Of a DNA stretch of 64,000 bases, positions 10,533 to 21,098 are shown piece by piece; within the stretch, counting starts at the first letter, position 1; each line of letters begins with the position of its first letter. A program made the translations under genes and the position numbers. Under the pieces are notes generated by a model. That model was not told the origin of the DNA, did no database searches, and saw nothing but the letters and a program-made list of their open reading frames with translations. Source of the DNA: Linanthus parryae (lineage: Eukaryota; Streptophyta; Magnoliopsida; Ericales; Polemoniaceae); the NCBI GenBank assembly GCA_023055425.1, contig JALGPY010000004.1:57125718-57189717 (forward strand), given 5' to 3'.

Positions 10533-11766
10533 CTCCTTGAAAGACTTGATTTCATTCAAGTAATCTTCTTCATTCTGAAGCATTGTTTTCAAAATCTCAG
10601 AAAGTACATTTGCAGGTTTAGAAATAATACTATTCACCATTACCTCAATGTTATTCTATGAAATTTCATCATTCTTAGCCATAAGACAGAGGTTGGCCTG
10701 ATCTTTTTCAGAATCAGATTCACTTGAGGAGTCAGAATCACTCATGAAGCAACCATAGCCTTCTTCTTTATGTTATGGTTCTTCTTTTGAAAGTGCTAAC
10801 TCATCTTGTGAGGACACTCTCTGATCAAGTGTCCTGCATCACCACACTCAAAGCAATTCATTACTTTAGATTTATGAGAAGAAGATTTACCCTTGTAATC
10901 CTTTCTACTAGAAGATCTGATTTTTTCGCACCTGAAGTCACTGTTCTATAGTTCTTCTTCATCTTGAGAATCCTTGTCAAGGCTTTGGAAATGAGGGCAA
11001 ACTGATCTTCTTCATGTATTTCTGATTTTTCAAGACTTTGATGTTGTTCACTTTCTTTAGCCTTGAGGGCCAAAAGTTTAACACTTTCTGATAGTTCGCC
11101 ATCAACTTCGCTCATGGAGATCTCCTGTGTAAGTAGCTTTCCCTGTAAGTCATCTAGTTAAAGAGAGGACATATCTTGAGCTTCTTCAATAGCTATTGTC
11201 CTTGGTTCCCATTTGGTTTTGGAAAGACTTCTCAAGATCTTCCTGACTTTCTATTTATTGGTGAATGATTTCCCCAAGGACTCCAGATTGTTGACTATAT
11301 TAGTAAACCTTTTGAACATGTCCTTGATGGATTCATCTCCATTCATCTTGAACAGTTCATACGGTCTAAGGAATGTGTTGATCTTAGTTTCCTTCATTTG
11401 GCAGGTTCCTTCAAAGGTTACCATCAGTTTATCCCATATCTCCTTAGTAGTCTTGCAGGTAGATATCCCATTGAACTCATCTTCATTCAAAGCACAATAT
11501 AAGAGATTCGTAACTCCATAATTCTTTGACAGATGTTCTAATTCATAAGTAGAGAGAGAGTTTTAAAGTTTGGAAATTCTAATCCCATCATTTTCTTTGT
11601 AGAATTGGTGAGGTCCATTGTGGATGATAAACCAATGTTCAATGTTTTGATCAATGATGAATATTTTTATCAAGGCCTTCCAGTGTAAAATATTGTCTCC
11701 ACAAAATAAAGGAGGTCTGTTAGCAGCTCTTCCCTGTGAGAAACCACCTTCACCTACATTACTCAT
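10533..11766 (-). pseudogene. Copia gag (UBN2 family), fused to RT by a deletion
   Basis: The ATG at 11766 gives MSNVGEGGFSQGR and follows the PBS by 35 bases. The central UBN2-type gag domain (CKTTKEIWDKL, MNGDESIKDMFKRF) lies at 11251-11490. A CCHC knuckle (CFECGDAGHLIREC) is near 10820-10862. The C-terminal helix (LQNEEDYLNEIKSF) runs straight into RT sequence near 10525-10533. Stops interrupt it at several places. The zinc knuckle His is intact here, unlike in the copy at 41486. Confidence 0.8.
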
Positions 11767-11801
11767 GATCACCAGATTTTTAGATCTATACAGTGATACA
11801 A

Positions 11802-11813
11802 GCTCTGATACCA
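11802..11813 (-). other. Primer binding site, initiator tRNA-Met type
   Basis: TGGTATCAGAGC on the minus strand, the standard copia primer site, beside the LTR end. Confidence 0.85.
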
Positions 11814-11815
11814 AT

Positions 11816-13061
11816 TAAACGCAGTAATGCATGTAGCAGATACAGGATCAAATACTCTAGAGGGGGGTTGAATAGACTATGGCAAAATTTTCCATAAGAG
11901 TGGATTTAAAACACAATGAGAAGAGCAAGAAGTAATTAAAAGCTCTGAACACAGATTCAAGGCTTTGAAATACGCACAGACAGATAGAAAATTTATAGAT
12001 AGTTTTCAAGTCTTTGAAATGGCTTTCAAAGCTTTCAACTGAAACCCTTTTTGAAGCAGTTATAAAGAACAAGTGCAAAACATAAATGTAAGAAGATGAA
12101 CACAATGACTTATTACGAAGTTCGGTCCCAAGTGACATACTCTCCGCCTGTGGGATCAAATCCCTCTAGGATTTAAACAATTCTTATTTATCAAAAGCTA
12201 AGCCCTAGATATCACGCAAAAAAAATTGCCTTACTTTGTTACAGCTTGTGGTTCTTCCTAACCTATCTAGTAACTGCTTTAGCTAAGTGATACAATAAGA
12301 ATTATCTATTGTACCCCATGAACGAATCACGAGAATAAATGTTAACGAAGTAAAACAGAAAATCTATACAAATAAAGCTCAAGTGAAAAACATTGTAAAA
12401 CAGTAAAGCTGTGAAGCTTGAAGTGTTCTTCTGGGAACTGGACTGGATTGAGTTGATTTTTCATCTTCCTCAATGATGCTTGTAAATCCATGAGAGTGTT
12501 TGAATGTCTGCGTATTGCTCCGTGCTTCTGAATCTCTCACAATCACTTTTTTATCTGTCAATTTGAATTGCAAAAAATAAAGAAAGTTCAAACACGAATC
12601 CCAAAAAAATCCTCCAGAGATCTTTGACTCTTAACAGTCTAATTACAGTGGATAGCTTATTTATTTTCTGATTGATTTTGATTCGATCTTCCATCTCCAA
12701 ATTTTAGGAAGGTCCAGACACTATTCCATAATAGTAGGATTATCTATACCCTTGGTTTTCCTTCTATGCATAACTATAAATAAGGGAACTTTCTGTAGTA
12801 AGTAGTTAGCTGAAAATCCTTGCAGACAATTCGGCAAACAATAAGATTTAGCCTGATAAAACACATAATTAGTTTGTCTTTCATCATCCAATATAGCATA
12901 ATTTAGTACAAGATATTAGAGAGTGATTAGGAGGAAGAACCCTCCCCCCTGAGTTCATACTAAGAACTGCAGTTCAGTTTCAAGGCTTTGAAACTGTGTA
13001 GTTTCAAGACTTTGAAACCTGCTTCAAATCTTTGAAAATTGAAACAACTAGTGAACTTACA
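11816..13061 (-). repeat. SIRE-type copia LTR shared by two internal regions
   Basis: About 1246 bp; begins TGTAAGTTC at 13061 and ends near GTTTA at 11816. It is the 5' LTR for the gag region at lower coordinates, yet at 13062-13075 it is preceded by a polypurine tract, as a 3' LTR would be. It carries diverged copies of the TTTCAAGGCTTTGAAA palindrome (for example 12974-12995 and 13000-13021). Confidence 0.75.
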
Positions 13062-13610
13062 GTCTCCCCCTTTTGAAAGAAAAAACCACTAATCTGTTAG
13101 GCTGTATTTCTCCAAAATATAAACGTTAGAGCATAGCAGAAAAAGTTATATAAGATCGTGAAAGCAAACTACCACAATATCCAATACAACCAAAACCAAA
13201 CCAGATTATCCTGCAGCAAAAACCCCTAAACTTCTCCCAAATTTCTCCCCATTTTTGACCTTCATCAAAAGAGTGAGAAAATGTTGGATCAAAGCTTATT
13301 AGAAAGGTTTTAAAAGAAATAAAATTTTTGAAGAAAGAGTTCAAGGCTTTGAAAAAGAAAGAAAGAGAAGGCTGGATTCAAGGCTTTGGGTCTACATCTT
13401 TCTTGTCTCATGCATCAGCCTCTTGATCATCTGCTTCCTCTTCCTTATCCTCTTGCTGTTCTTATTCCTGAGCTCCATAGATCGAACGCAAATTCTGACA
13501 ATAAAGGACCATGACGGCGAGTTCCTCACTGATCAGCAACATATCACAAGTCATCCTAAGAACCACTTCTTTCACCTTCTCACAGACTAAGGAAATCAGA
13601 CTCCCCCACT
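13062..13610 (-). mobile_element. 3' internal end of a second SIRE-type copia copy
   Basis: On the minus strand a polypurine tract (CAAAAGGGGGAGAC, 13075-13062) precedes the LTR. Upstream sequence resembles the 3' spacer of the copy at 39281-49283 (TTTGATGAAGGTCAAA...GGGGAGAAATTT, compare 47855-47885) and the acidic tail of its env-like ORF (EEADDQEADA, about 13400-13450). The right edge, near 13610, changes to LINE sequence; the exact junction is approximate. Confidence 0.7.
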
Positions 13611-13856
13611 GAATTTTCCCCTACTCAACCCAACCCAGACCATCCAGCGGAAGCTATCCACATTGGAAGCAGTATCCCTAGAAGCATTCTCCTTGGATGA
13701 AGACTTCATCGAATACGAAGTCCACCAGGCTTTTCTCAGGTAGGATCTAACAAAACCATGGAGCCTGAAAGAATGATAGCTTAATACTCTTAGAAGTTTT
13801 GGGACACAAGCGGAGACAAAATCACACAGGTTGACGTCTCAACTCTCTAATCCGGC
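13610..13856 (+). pseudogene. L1-type LINE, piece 1 (N-terminal RT region)
   Basis: Translation shows the linker and start of an L1-type reverse transcriptase: SLDEDFIEYEVHQAF, QKFW-like and VDVSTL, with stops. At 13852-13856 CCGGC marks the target site of the Tat-type element, and the frame resumes exactly after its 3' end at 25153 (GHLLREVNKT). The left boundary is approximate; it may be the 5' truncation point typical of LINE insertions. Confidence 0.65.
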
Positions 13857-14480
13857 TGTAGATGGTTCTTTCTGGACAGACAGGTCACAGCCACATGGCA
13901 GCCATCCATGACATCTAGCTGTTCTCCATACACACAGGATAACTACCTATGCTTATCCATGTGGGGGCTGCGAGACAGAGCCCTCGCGTACCAACACGGG
14001 ACTTGTAGGGCTTAGTGGTTCGGACGATAGGGTAAGGCCCATCGCCCGCGTGAGACAACCAAGTTTGTGCGCGACCCTTTGTAACTGCTTTGAGAGACTT
14101 AATGGCCAAGTCCTATAAACCCGACTTGACCTCATAACAGTCTTCGATATGTACGGTCACGTGCGTAACGGTTCCTATATACGCGGTCGAACGTGCCGTT
14201 ATGGGGGCTACCATTAAGCCGCCATTTATGGTGCATTAACCCCCTCATAACGGTCACTTCCCCACTACATATAGGATCCTTAGCCCTCCGTTTCCACACA
14301 CGAGTGACAGACGGGTTCAACACAAGTTCTTCTGAACTTAACGAAGCTCTGCCATTAGGTTGTCTCTCTCTCACGGTTACCATTGTTTACCTCTCCCTAC
14401 ACACACCCTACATCTCTCTTTGTTCTTATTCCATACTTGAGTGAGCACTTGGATCTCTCCGAAGGATTTCCTTGTGCACA
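13857..14480 (+). repeat. 5' LTR of Tat-type element
   Basis: 624 bp, TGTAGATGG to GTGCACA, matching 24528-25152. The TATA position has mutated to TACATATA (14266-14273); the 3' copy keeps TATATATA. Short frames inside are not genes. Confidence 0.88.
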
Positions 14481-14483
14481 ATT

Positions 14484-14500
14484 TGGTGAACCCGACGTGA
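14484..14500 (+). other. Probable primer binding site
   Basis: TGGTGAACCCGACGTGA starts 3 bases after the LTR end and has the TGG of a CCA-complementary site. I could not assign the tRNA. Confidence 0.6.
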
Positions 14501-14546
14501 AACTCCCAATATTAGAACTTCAATTCTTCGAAACCTAAAAAAATTT

Positions 14547-15877
14547 CCTCCGACGGAAACATTCGTGATGGTGATCGGTCCCCTTTCAACGAGGAGATCT
14601 CAAGGGAAGAAGGACCACTTAACACCATTGTTAATACCAATGCTCGTGCTCAAACATCTACTAGGAGTGTGCCCTCTCTCGAGGCACTCCAAGCCACAAT
14701 CCAGGGTCAAGCCCAGATTATGCAGACTTAGTTTGCCCAGATCGCCCAAATCATGGCGATCCTGGGAAGATTTTCCCGAAACACTGTTCCAGGGGATTCA
14801 GTCCCACCATCGACAGCCAAGCTGCCTCCTCTGGGGACAGCAACAACGTCAATAGTGCATACATCCGTCTCCCAGTCCTCTTCTTCCTACGGCCCTGCGT
14901 TCCAAACGCCGGGGCTCCCGTTGAGTTCGTCCCCAATGACGGCTGGAAACCCTACTCCGTATTATGCATTGCCTTTTCATGCAAGTGGAGCCCTAGGGAG
15001 CCATGCACTCCCGCCTCCACCTCCTTATAACCCGAGCATGCCCTACATCCCGGGCTTCGGGCCAGCATCATCTTCAGCACGGGGAGAAAGCACGCCTGCC
15101 AGCGTGGCGGCCGTCGAACAGTGTATAGATAACATCATTGAGAACCACAGTTTTGTAGACACCGTCACCCCCAGGGTTGATAGCGCGCCACCCATCCCGC
15201 GGGAAATTTACCTAATGCTCAATCCTGTTGGGTACAAGGCGCCCAAGTGGGAGTAATTCGATGAGGCCAGTGGGAATGCTCAGGAGCACGTGATGAGGTT
15301 CATATACCTAATGGGCCCTCATGGAATTGACACCAGACTGTTGATGCGCGAATTCCCTTTGTCTCTGGGGCCTGTTGCATACAAATGGTACAGGACCCTG
15401 GAAGCAAGATCCGTCAAGACGTGGGAGGACATGGTAAATAAGTTCTACACCAAATTCTTCCAAGTAGAAGAGAAATTCACCACTATCCATCTCTCCAGCA
15501 TGTACCATCGGCATGACAAAGAAGGGGCCGTCTTCATCAAGAGGTTCAGGGCCAAGTCCTTGGAGTGTGTCGATGATGTCTTGCAAAGCCGACTGGTGGA
15601 AATATGCCTTCAGGGCATGCGTGATTAGTACAAAGGTATGCTAATCAATTTGAATATGCCTGCTTCTTCAAGATTGATTGAAAGAACTAGGAATGTTGAG
15701 CCGTTGGTGGAGAGAATGAAACAGAGATACGTCAGTGAGCGTACACAGGCGAGTCCCAGCTTCAAGCTGGGAAAGTTAAATTACAAGCGGACTCGAGACG
15801 CCAATGTACATGCGGTATCATCCCCGAACAAACAACAATTGGCTGCGCCCCAGGAGGCACCACCCTTGCCTTGTTGA
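14547..15877 (+). pseudogene. Tat-type gag, decayed
   Basis: One frame runs through with stops (TAG near 14728, TAA at 15254-15256, TAG at 15626-15628). It has a Q-rich start, a Pro/Ser-rich linker (14800-15110, PPPPPYNPSMPYIPG), then a retrotransposon gag domain at about 15255-15640 with YLMGPHG, FPLSLGPVAYKWY, W-E-D-M-V-N-K-F and FIKRFRAKSLEC blocks. Gag would form the particle. No clear start codon exists in frame near the leader; the coding start is taken where the frame becomes protein-like. The frame continues, shifted, in the next entry. Confidence 0.75.
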
Positions 15878-16467
15878 TCAAAGATGCAATAGATTTGTGC
15901 AAAAGATGGCACAAAGATGGGATCCTACCAGCCCTAGAGCACAAACCCACGAGACACCAGCTGAAGGATCCAAGGTGGTGCGAATGCCATGGGAAGGTGC
16001 TACACCCAACCAAGGAGTGTAAGAAGCTCAGATGGCTGGTGGAAAGGAAGATAAAGAAAGGCCAGTTGGTTGTTGATGAACCAACCAAAGATGTTCGTAA
16101 CAACCCCCTGCCGTCTCACGCGAGGCAGGATCCCAAAGGAAAGGAGATAGCTATGATCCCGATTATAGACCTTGAGGAGGTCGCAGATGCAGAGGCCCCG
16201 GGGGTTGCGGAAATCCATGAGGATGAGGTCTACGACGTCGGCACAAAAGATTCGCGCGCTGAGCGGATGAAGAATTCTGACAACTTCGTTAAATTCTTTG
16301 ATGAGATGAATTTCTCGAACGGCTGCAGGAACAAGATGATAAAAGTGATCTTAAGAGTGGCGGAGGATTATGGGGAAGAATTGGTCATATCCAATGGGAA
16401 TGTCGTTAGGGCCGCGCGATCAAGCGGTTTGGTCATGACGTTCGAGGAATCGGACAAAAAAGGATGA
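15871..16467 (+). pseudogene. Tat-type gag C-terminal/linker region
   Basis: 198 codons, overlapping the end of the preceding frame by a few bases in another frame, so a frameshift joins them. It contains WCECHGKVLHPTKECKKL, a zinc-knuckle-like C-x-C-H...C pattern, then a Lys-rich helix and acidic linker. The protease follows in yet another frame from 16493. It is not an independent gene. Confidence 0.6.
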
Positions 16468-16492
16468 TGCCAATCATTAGAGGCCACTATAC

Positions 16493-16987
16493 ATGACAGC
16501 CCTTATCAACCACGTTGAGTTCAAGAGAGCCTTTGTCGATGGTGGAGCTGCGGTGAATGTGATTCCACTTAGCACCCTGGAGCTGGCAGGAATCTCATAA
16601 ACCAAGATCGTTAAGTGGCCCTCTCCATTGATGGGCTTTGGAAGTGACTCCAGAATGACTATAGGATGGATCCGCTTGGGTATCCAGATTTGGCCGATTA
16701 GCTGTTCTGCCAAGTTCCACGTCACTGATTCCAACACGACTTACCACATGATCATCGATCGAGCGTGGATTCATTGCTTTGACGCCGTACCTTCTACGGC
16801 TCACCAAGTAATGAAAGCTATCTGGAAAGACATTGTGGTCGCAATATCTGCACATCTTTCCGAGGATGTATGGTTTACAGAGATGGCAGATGAAGCTACT
16901 CCTGCTCCGTTTCGGTCAACTCCCCTACCTAAGTGGGAAGACGTCAAAGGGTCAGTCACCAGCCGGATTAATGGTGATGCAAGATGA
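16493..16987 (+). pseudogene. Tat-type retropepsin, decayed
   Basis: The protease motif is FVDGGAAVNVIPLSTL at about 16520-16580 (DGGA replaces DSGA, common in this lineage). IIDRAWIHCFDAVPSTAHQ at about 16750-16810 corresponds to the conserved GRPWIH...VPSTLHQ block. A TAA (16598-16600) breaks the frame. Normally RT would follow, but only about 350 bases of non-coding sequence and then tandem repeats do. Confidence 0.75.
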
Positions 16988-17345
16988 GCCTAAGGGGAAG
17001 AAATTTGCGGGGGAGGAAGTTCCGGAGGTTACTTGAAACAAGAGTGTCTTTACCCTGAATAGGGTCATCGATCATGACAGTGAGGGAAAGCAGGTAGGAA
17101 GTTTCTACTCCAACGACAAGAAGTGTTACCGCATCTGATAGTTGCCACGGGACTACCACCACTCCAACCCCAATCAATATGAGATGGTAATATCCTTAGC
17201 CTTCTCTTTACTATGCTTTGCAGTTAACACTGTACACTCCTGGATTTTCCCATATGAGGGTTCCATTAATGATAATAACCCTCCCATAAGGGAGCTCTTT
17301 TGTCAGTTTCCAGACTCATTTTACCAATTTATAGCAATACGCGAA
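16988..17345 (+). other. Non-coding stretch where pol would be expected
   Basis: No domain is recognisable in any frame between the protease remnant and the repeat array. The junction of the pol loss or replacement should lie here. Confidence 0.5.
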
Positions 17346-18240
17346 CATAAGCCTATCTGTCTAGATAGCAGCCATCTGCAAATAAAAGCCTATCTGTTTA
17401 TATAGCAGCCAAACATGAGGCATAAGCCTATCTGTGAAGATAGCAGCCGTTCGCAAATAAAAAGCCTATCTGTTTAGATAGCAGCCAAACATGAGGCATA
17501 AGCCTATCTGTCTAGATAGAAGCCGTTCGCAAATAAAAAGCCTATCTGTTTAGATAGAAGCCAAACATGAGACATAAGCTTATCTGTCTAGATAGCAGCC
17601 GTTCGCAAATAAAAAGCCTATCTGTTTAGATAGCAGCCAAACATGAGGCATAAGTCTATCTGTCTAGATAGTAGCCGTTCGCAAATAAAAAGCCTATCTT
17701 TTTAGATAGCAGCCTAACATGAGGCACAAGCATATCTGTCTAGATAGCAGCCGTTCGGGAATTAAAAGCCTATCTGATTAGATAGCAGCCGAACATGAGG
17801 CATAAGCCTATCTGTCTAGATAGCAGCCGTTCGCAAACAAAAAGCCTATCTGTTTAGATAGGAGCCGAACGCGACTAAAGCCTATCTGTCTAGATAGCAG
17901 CAAAAACAAAAATCCTATCTGTTTAGATAGCATCCCACCGCAAATTCAAAGCCTATATGTCTAGATAGCAGCTAAACGCGACAAAAGCCCATCCATCTGA
18001 TGGCAACAAAATACAAAGCCTATTCGATCAAATAGCAGCCAATATGCAAGTTAAAGGCTATCTTATTAGACGACGGCAAGTACAAATCAAGGAAAGTCTG
18101 CATAACAGCCAAGATGCGCATCTATCTGATTAACAGTTAAAAGCAAGTCTATCCTAGTAGAAAAAGCAGCAAAATACAAAGCATACTTTCATAACAGTCA
18201 AGTGCGGTTTACAGCTTATCTGTTTAGATAGCAACTCAGC
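17346..18240 (+). repeat. Tandem array of hairpin-forming 38/76-bp units
   Basis: The unit is about 76 bp made of two related halves. Each half carries GCCTATCTGT(C/T)TAGATAGCAGCC, whose CTATCT and AGATAG arms form a 6-bp stem. Spacers alternate between GTTCGCAAATAAAA and AAACATGAGGCATAA. Copies are regular from 17346 to about 17850 and decay toward 18240. Plant Tat elements are known to carry tandem repeats in non-coding regions. Confidence 0.9.
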
Positions 18241-19229
18241 AAAACTTACAACGAGAAAAGTTTTCAATAAAAAACCTAAGTGTTCTCAAGGAACGTTTAA
18301 GGAAATTCCTACATAGGACTCTAAAGCTTCGAAACTAACTACGACCAGCTCGACACTGTTTTCAATGTCCTCGGCCAGAGAAGAGCGCTTGCTGATACTC
18401 CTGGCATGGCAAGGTGCCAGATGAACTTCAAGCCATGAGTGCTGCTGATGTGAAGAACAAGGGGGAGAACAGCTCATGGGGTAGGAAGCTGATTGTGCGT
18501 AAGAGGGAAATTCCCCCACTCGTACCTACCGGGCTTAAACATTGGTGGCAGATAGTTCTCCGCCGGAGAGCCACCGGAGAGGCACCCCACTTGTTACTTA
18601 CTGGTTTAAGAACTCGTGGAAAATTATTCTCCGCCGAAAATCCACCGGAGGTAATCCACGCAAACATGACTAGGAAAAAGATGTCTTCATTCCAACTAAA
18701 GAGCTTACGCCACCAATCTCCAAAACTTAGTCGAATCAGAAGCCTCTTATGTCGGTTCCTTGGGCCCCATTTCCATAGCACAACACACAAGTGCAAGCTC
18801 AGAAATCAAGAACTGATACGGAAAGGGTAAAAAGCAAGGAAGAGAATGACAAGGACTCAGAAGAAGTACCATTTTGTCAAGTGGGAGAACCCAGAAGGGT
18901 AAAAAAAGTGATAAACAAAATGGTAGAGAAGAGGGTTTATATAGGACTCAAGGGAGACTCTTCAGTTCCCGGGTGAGTCAGTAACGCCTCGGAAACAGGC
19001 AAGAATCAATGACCCTATTAAAGCCTACAACGATACAGTATCCCTATGCAATGATGAGGGTTTTGTTTACTGTGTGACGGCCACACGTTATTTAAATCCC
19101 ACGACGGCACACCAGTTTAGACAATGATGGCGACTCATGGGGACTTGAGCCTCTAAAGTATAAAATATTCAAGACTCACCAAGAGTCTTGAGTCAGTTAG
19201 TTCTAAACTACAGTAAAGCATGACATATG
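18241..19229. other. Non-coding spacer between repeat array and second repeat cluster
   Basis: No gene is supported. A short direct repeat, TTCTCCGCCG...CCACCGGAG, occurs at about 18556-18578 and again at about 18627-18650. Open frames on both strands (18414-18830) overlap and show no domain. Confidence 0.5.
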
Positions 19230-19380
19230 CGCCTAAGCCTATCTGTCTACGATAGCAGCAAAAATCATTAAGTCAACTATAAGCCTACCTGTGTAGGTAG
19301 CAACGAGACGCGTGTATAAGCCTATCTCATATGATAGCAACCATGCGCAGTGATGCGAGAACCTATCTGTCTAGATATCC
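19230..19380 (+). repeat. Outlying diverged copies of the hairpin repeat
   Basis: Three or four diverged units (GCCTATCTGTCTACGATAGCAGC, GCCTACCTGTGTAGGTAGCAAC, GCCTATCTCATATGATAGCAACC). The arms have co-varied (CTACCT with AGGTAG; CTATC with GATAG), so the pairing is kept although the sequence changed. Confidence 0.8.
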
Positions 19381-19626
19381 ATAAACTCACAAGCTTCAAA
19401 AACCCAAGCCTAAATGGCGAAAAACTCTACTTATCTACAAAGAGCAATCACGTAAAGCCTCGCATTCGTGTAAGCAAAGACATGAACCAAACAAAAGTAT
19501 GAAAAATATATTTCAAAATTCGAGGAACCAGCACGCGCAAAATCAGGACATATGTTCAAACGATCCAAAGATCGCGGCCACATAGGGCACAAAAAAGTTA
19601 AATTAAAAAGGAGTTCGAAAAAGCAG

Positions 19627-20990
19627 TTATTGCAAATACTCGAAAGTTAAATCCTCGAAGAAATCCTTCAAGAGGGAATCTCCTGATGACAACCTAATGC
19701 TATTAGCATTTAGCTTCTCCAAGCGAGCCTTGTTATCTGCATGAAGTTTGGTGGCTTCCTCAAGTTCCTTGGCCATCTGCTCCAACTTTTCCTTGCGCGC
19801 GTCAAGAGCAGCCGTTTCCTCCTTATAAGCAGCATACTCAAACCTGAGTTGCGTAGAGTTACGGATTTTCGTCAATCTCTGCAAAAGAAAGTCCCTATCT
19901 AATCGCCCTACCTCAACCTGCTGAAGCTCTGTTGTGTTGGAAAGGAGGTCTTGAGCGCTGTCAACTGTAGTGCTCGAAGGGGTAGTTGCATGAACTCTCT
20001 ACAAAAGAGCGACCATCTTTCTGAAGAGTTCTCCTCTGGCTTTTGGGGCTAGTTCCAGCACTCTAGAAAATGCATTTGGAAAGGACACGCACACCTTCAT
20101 TAGCCACTCGAGGCAAGCTTGGTCTCTACCTGCACGTGCGACAGCACAAGCATAACACTTACCCAAAAACATGGGTTCTGTAAACCAATAATCACGAGAA
20201 AAAAGAGGAATGGCCTTACCAGTTCCTTCGACAATCTGCCAAATAGGGGAAATGGGAATTATTGCTTGCAAGCTGGAACCTGCTACTCCGGCCAACCTCT
20301 GATCTGCCTGGACTTCCCGCGCAAAGCATGCCACAGGGATGGCAAAGTTCCTCTCAGCCATGACAGGATCCGCGGCTTGCGACCCCCATTCCTCGAATGG
20401 ATTTTCGAAGAAAAGGGTATCTAAATCGAAGTCGAAGCCCTTTTTAGTTGCGATACTTCCTGGAGCATTTGACACGGAATAAGCATCGTGCTCACTCGAC
20501 CCCATCCCTTTAGCATTCTTATCAGGAGTGTCGCGCCTAGATAAAGCAATTTCTACGGTATTTTCCTCAAAAAGAGTGGCACGCTCACCCAGCTCAACAT
20601 CGCGCTCAACTTATCCATCATTCTCTTTAAGGAGGGTGTCATGTTCAGAGCCCACGATCGTCGGGGAACGCTCAACACTTTTCCTCCGCCCAGCCTCTTC
20701 TTCATCTGAAGAAATGGGTATTGTTTGAGTTACGGGAGCAGCATCATCCTCCTGACTTTGCCGGTCCTCTTAGTCCTGCTCGGAAATGAACTCAAGGCGT
20801 TCTGCACTAGTATCATCTTCAACTGTGGGAACCTCCTCCGTCCGATTTTGTCTTGAAGCTCCTGCAATAGAAATTGCACTTTCAGGAAACACTATGGCAC
20901 TACCGGGACGACGAGGCCTCAAGGGGAAAAGATCAGGCTCAGAAAAAGCAAGTGTGTTACTCTTAAAAGAAAAAAAAGGATATTCGAGCC
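19627..20990 (-). pseudogene. Antisense PMD-like gene, C-terminal part with coiled coil
   Basis: One minus-strand frame reads from about 20990 to 19627 with in-frame stops (TAG near 20774-20776, TAA near 20611-20613, TAG near 20001). It holds an acidic, Ser-rich region (ISSDEEEAGRRKSVERSPT), a folded-looking block (FAREVQADQRLAGVAGSSLQ, YWFTEPMFLGKCYACAVARA; 20505-19999), then a heptad-rich coiled coil (LDARKEKLEQMAKELEEATK; 19884-19627). The stops lie in one frame, which suggests recent decay of one long protein. Confidence 0.6.
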
Positions 20991-21098
20991 TCTACTGGTA
21001 TCTGAAGCGGCATCTCCACACTTAAATGGGGCGTGTGCGCGATAAGTATGGTTCAACTTATCATCAACACATCTTAGCCTAGCATGACCTGCTTATGA

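Larger units (their letters stand above)
9905..13061 (-). mobile_element. SIRE-type Ty1/copia copy, internally deleted and truncated
   Basis: Minus-strand order: LTR (13061-11816), PBS, gag, then directly RT and part of RNase H. Protease, integrase and the N-terminal RT are missing. It is closely related to the fuller plus-strand copy at 39281-49283, sharing the same gag and RNase H blocks and the same LTR start TGTAAGTTC. The 3' part is cut at 9904 by the Tat-like LTR in the middle of the RNase H domain. All coding parts carry stops. Confidence 0.85.

Noticed and set aside
17346..18240. CRISPR-like array
   Set aside because: Units differ in spacer type in a fixed alternation, lie inside a plant retrotransposon, and spacers are repeats themselves.
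18414..18830. Overlapping sense and antisense frames of more than 120 codons
   Set aside because: They mirror each other in a GC-richer spacer and contain a small direct repeat; no domain in either.
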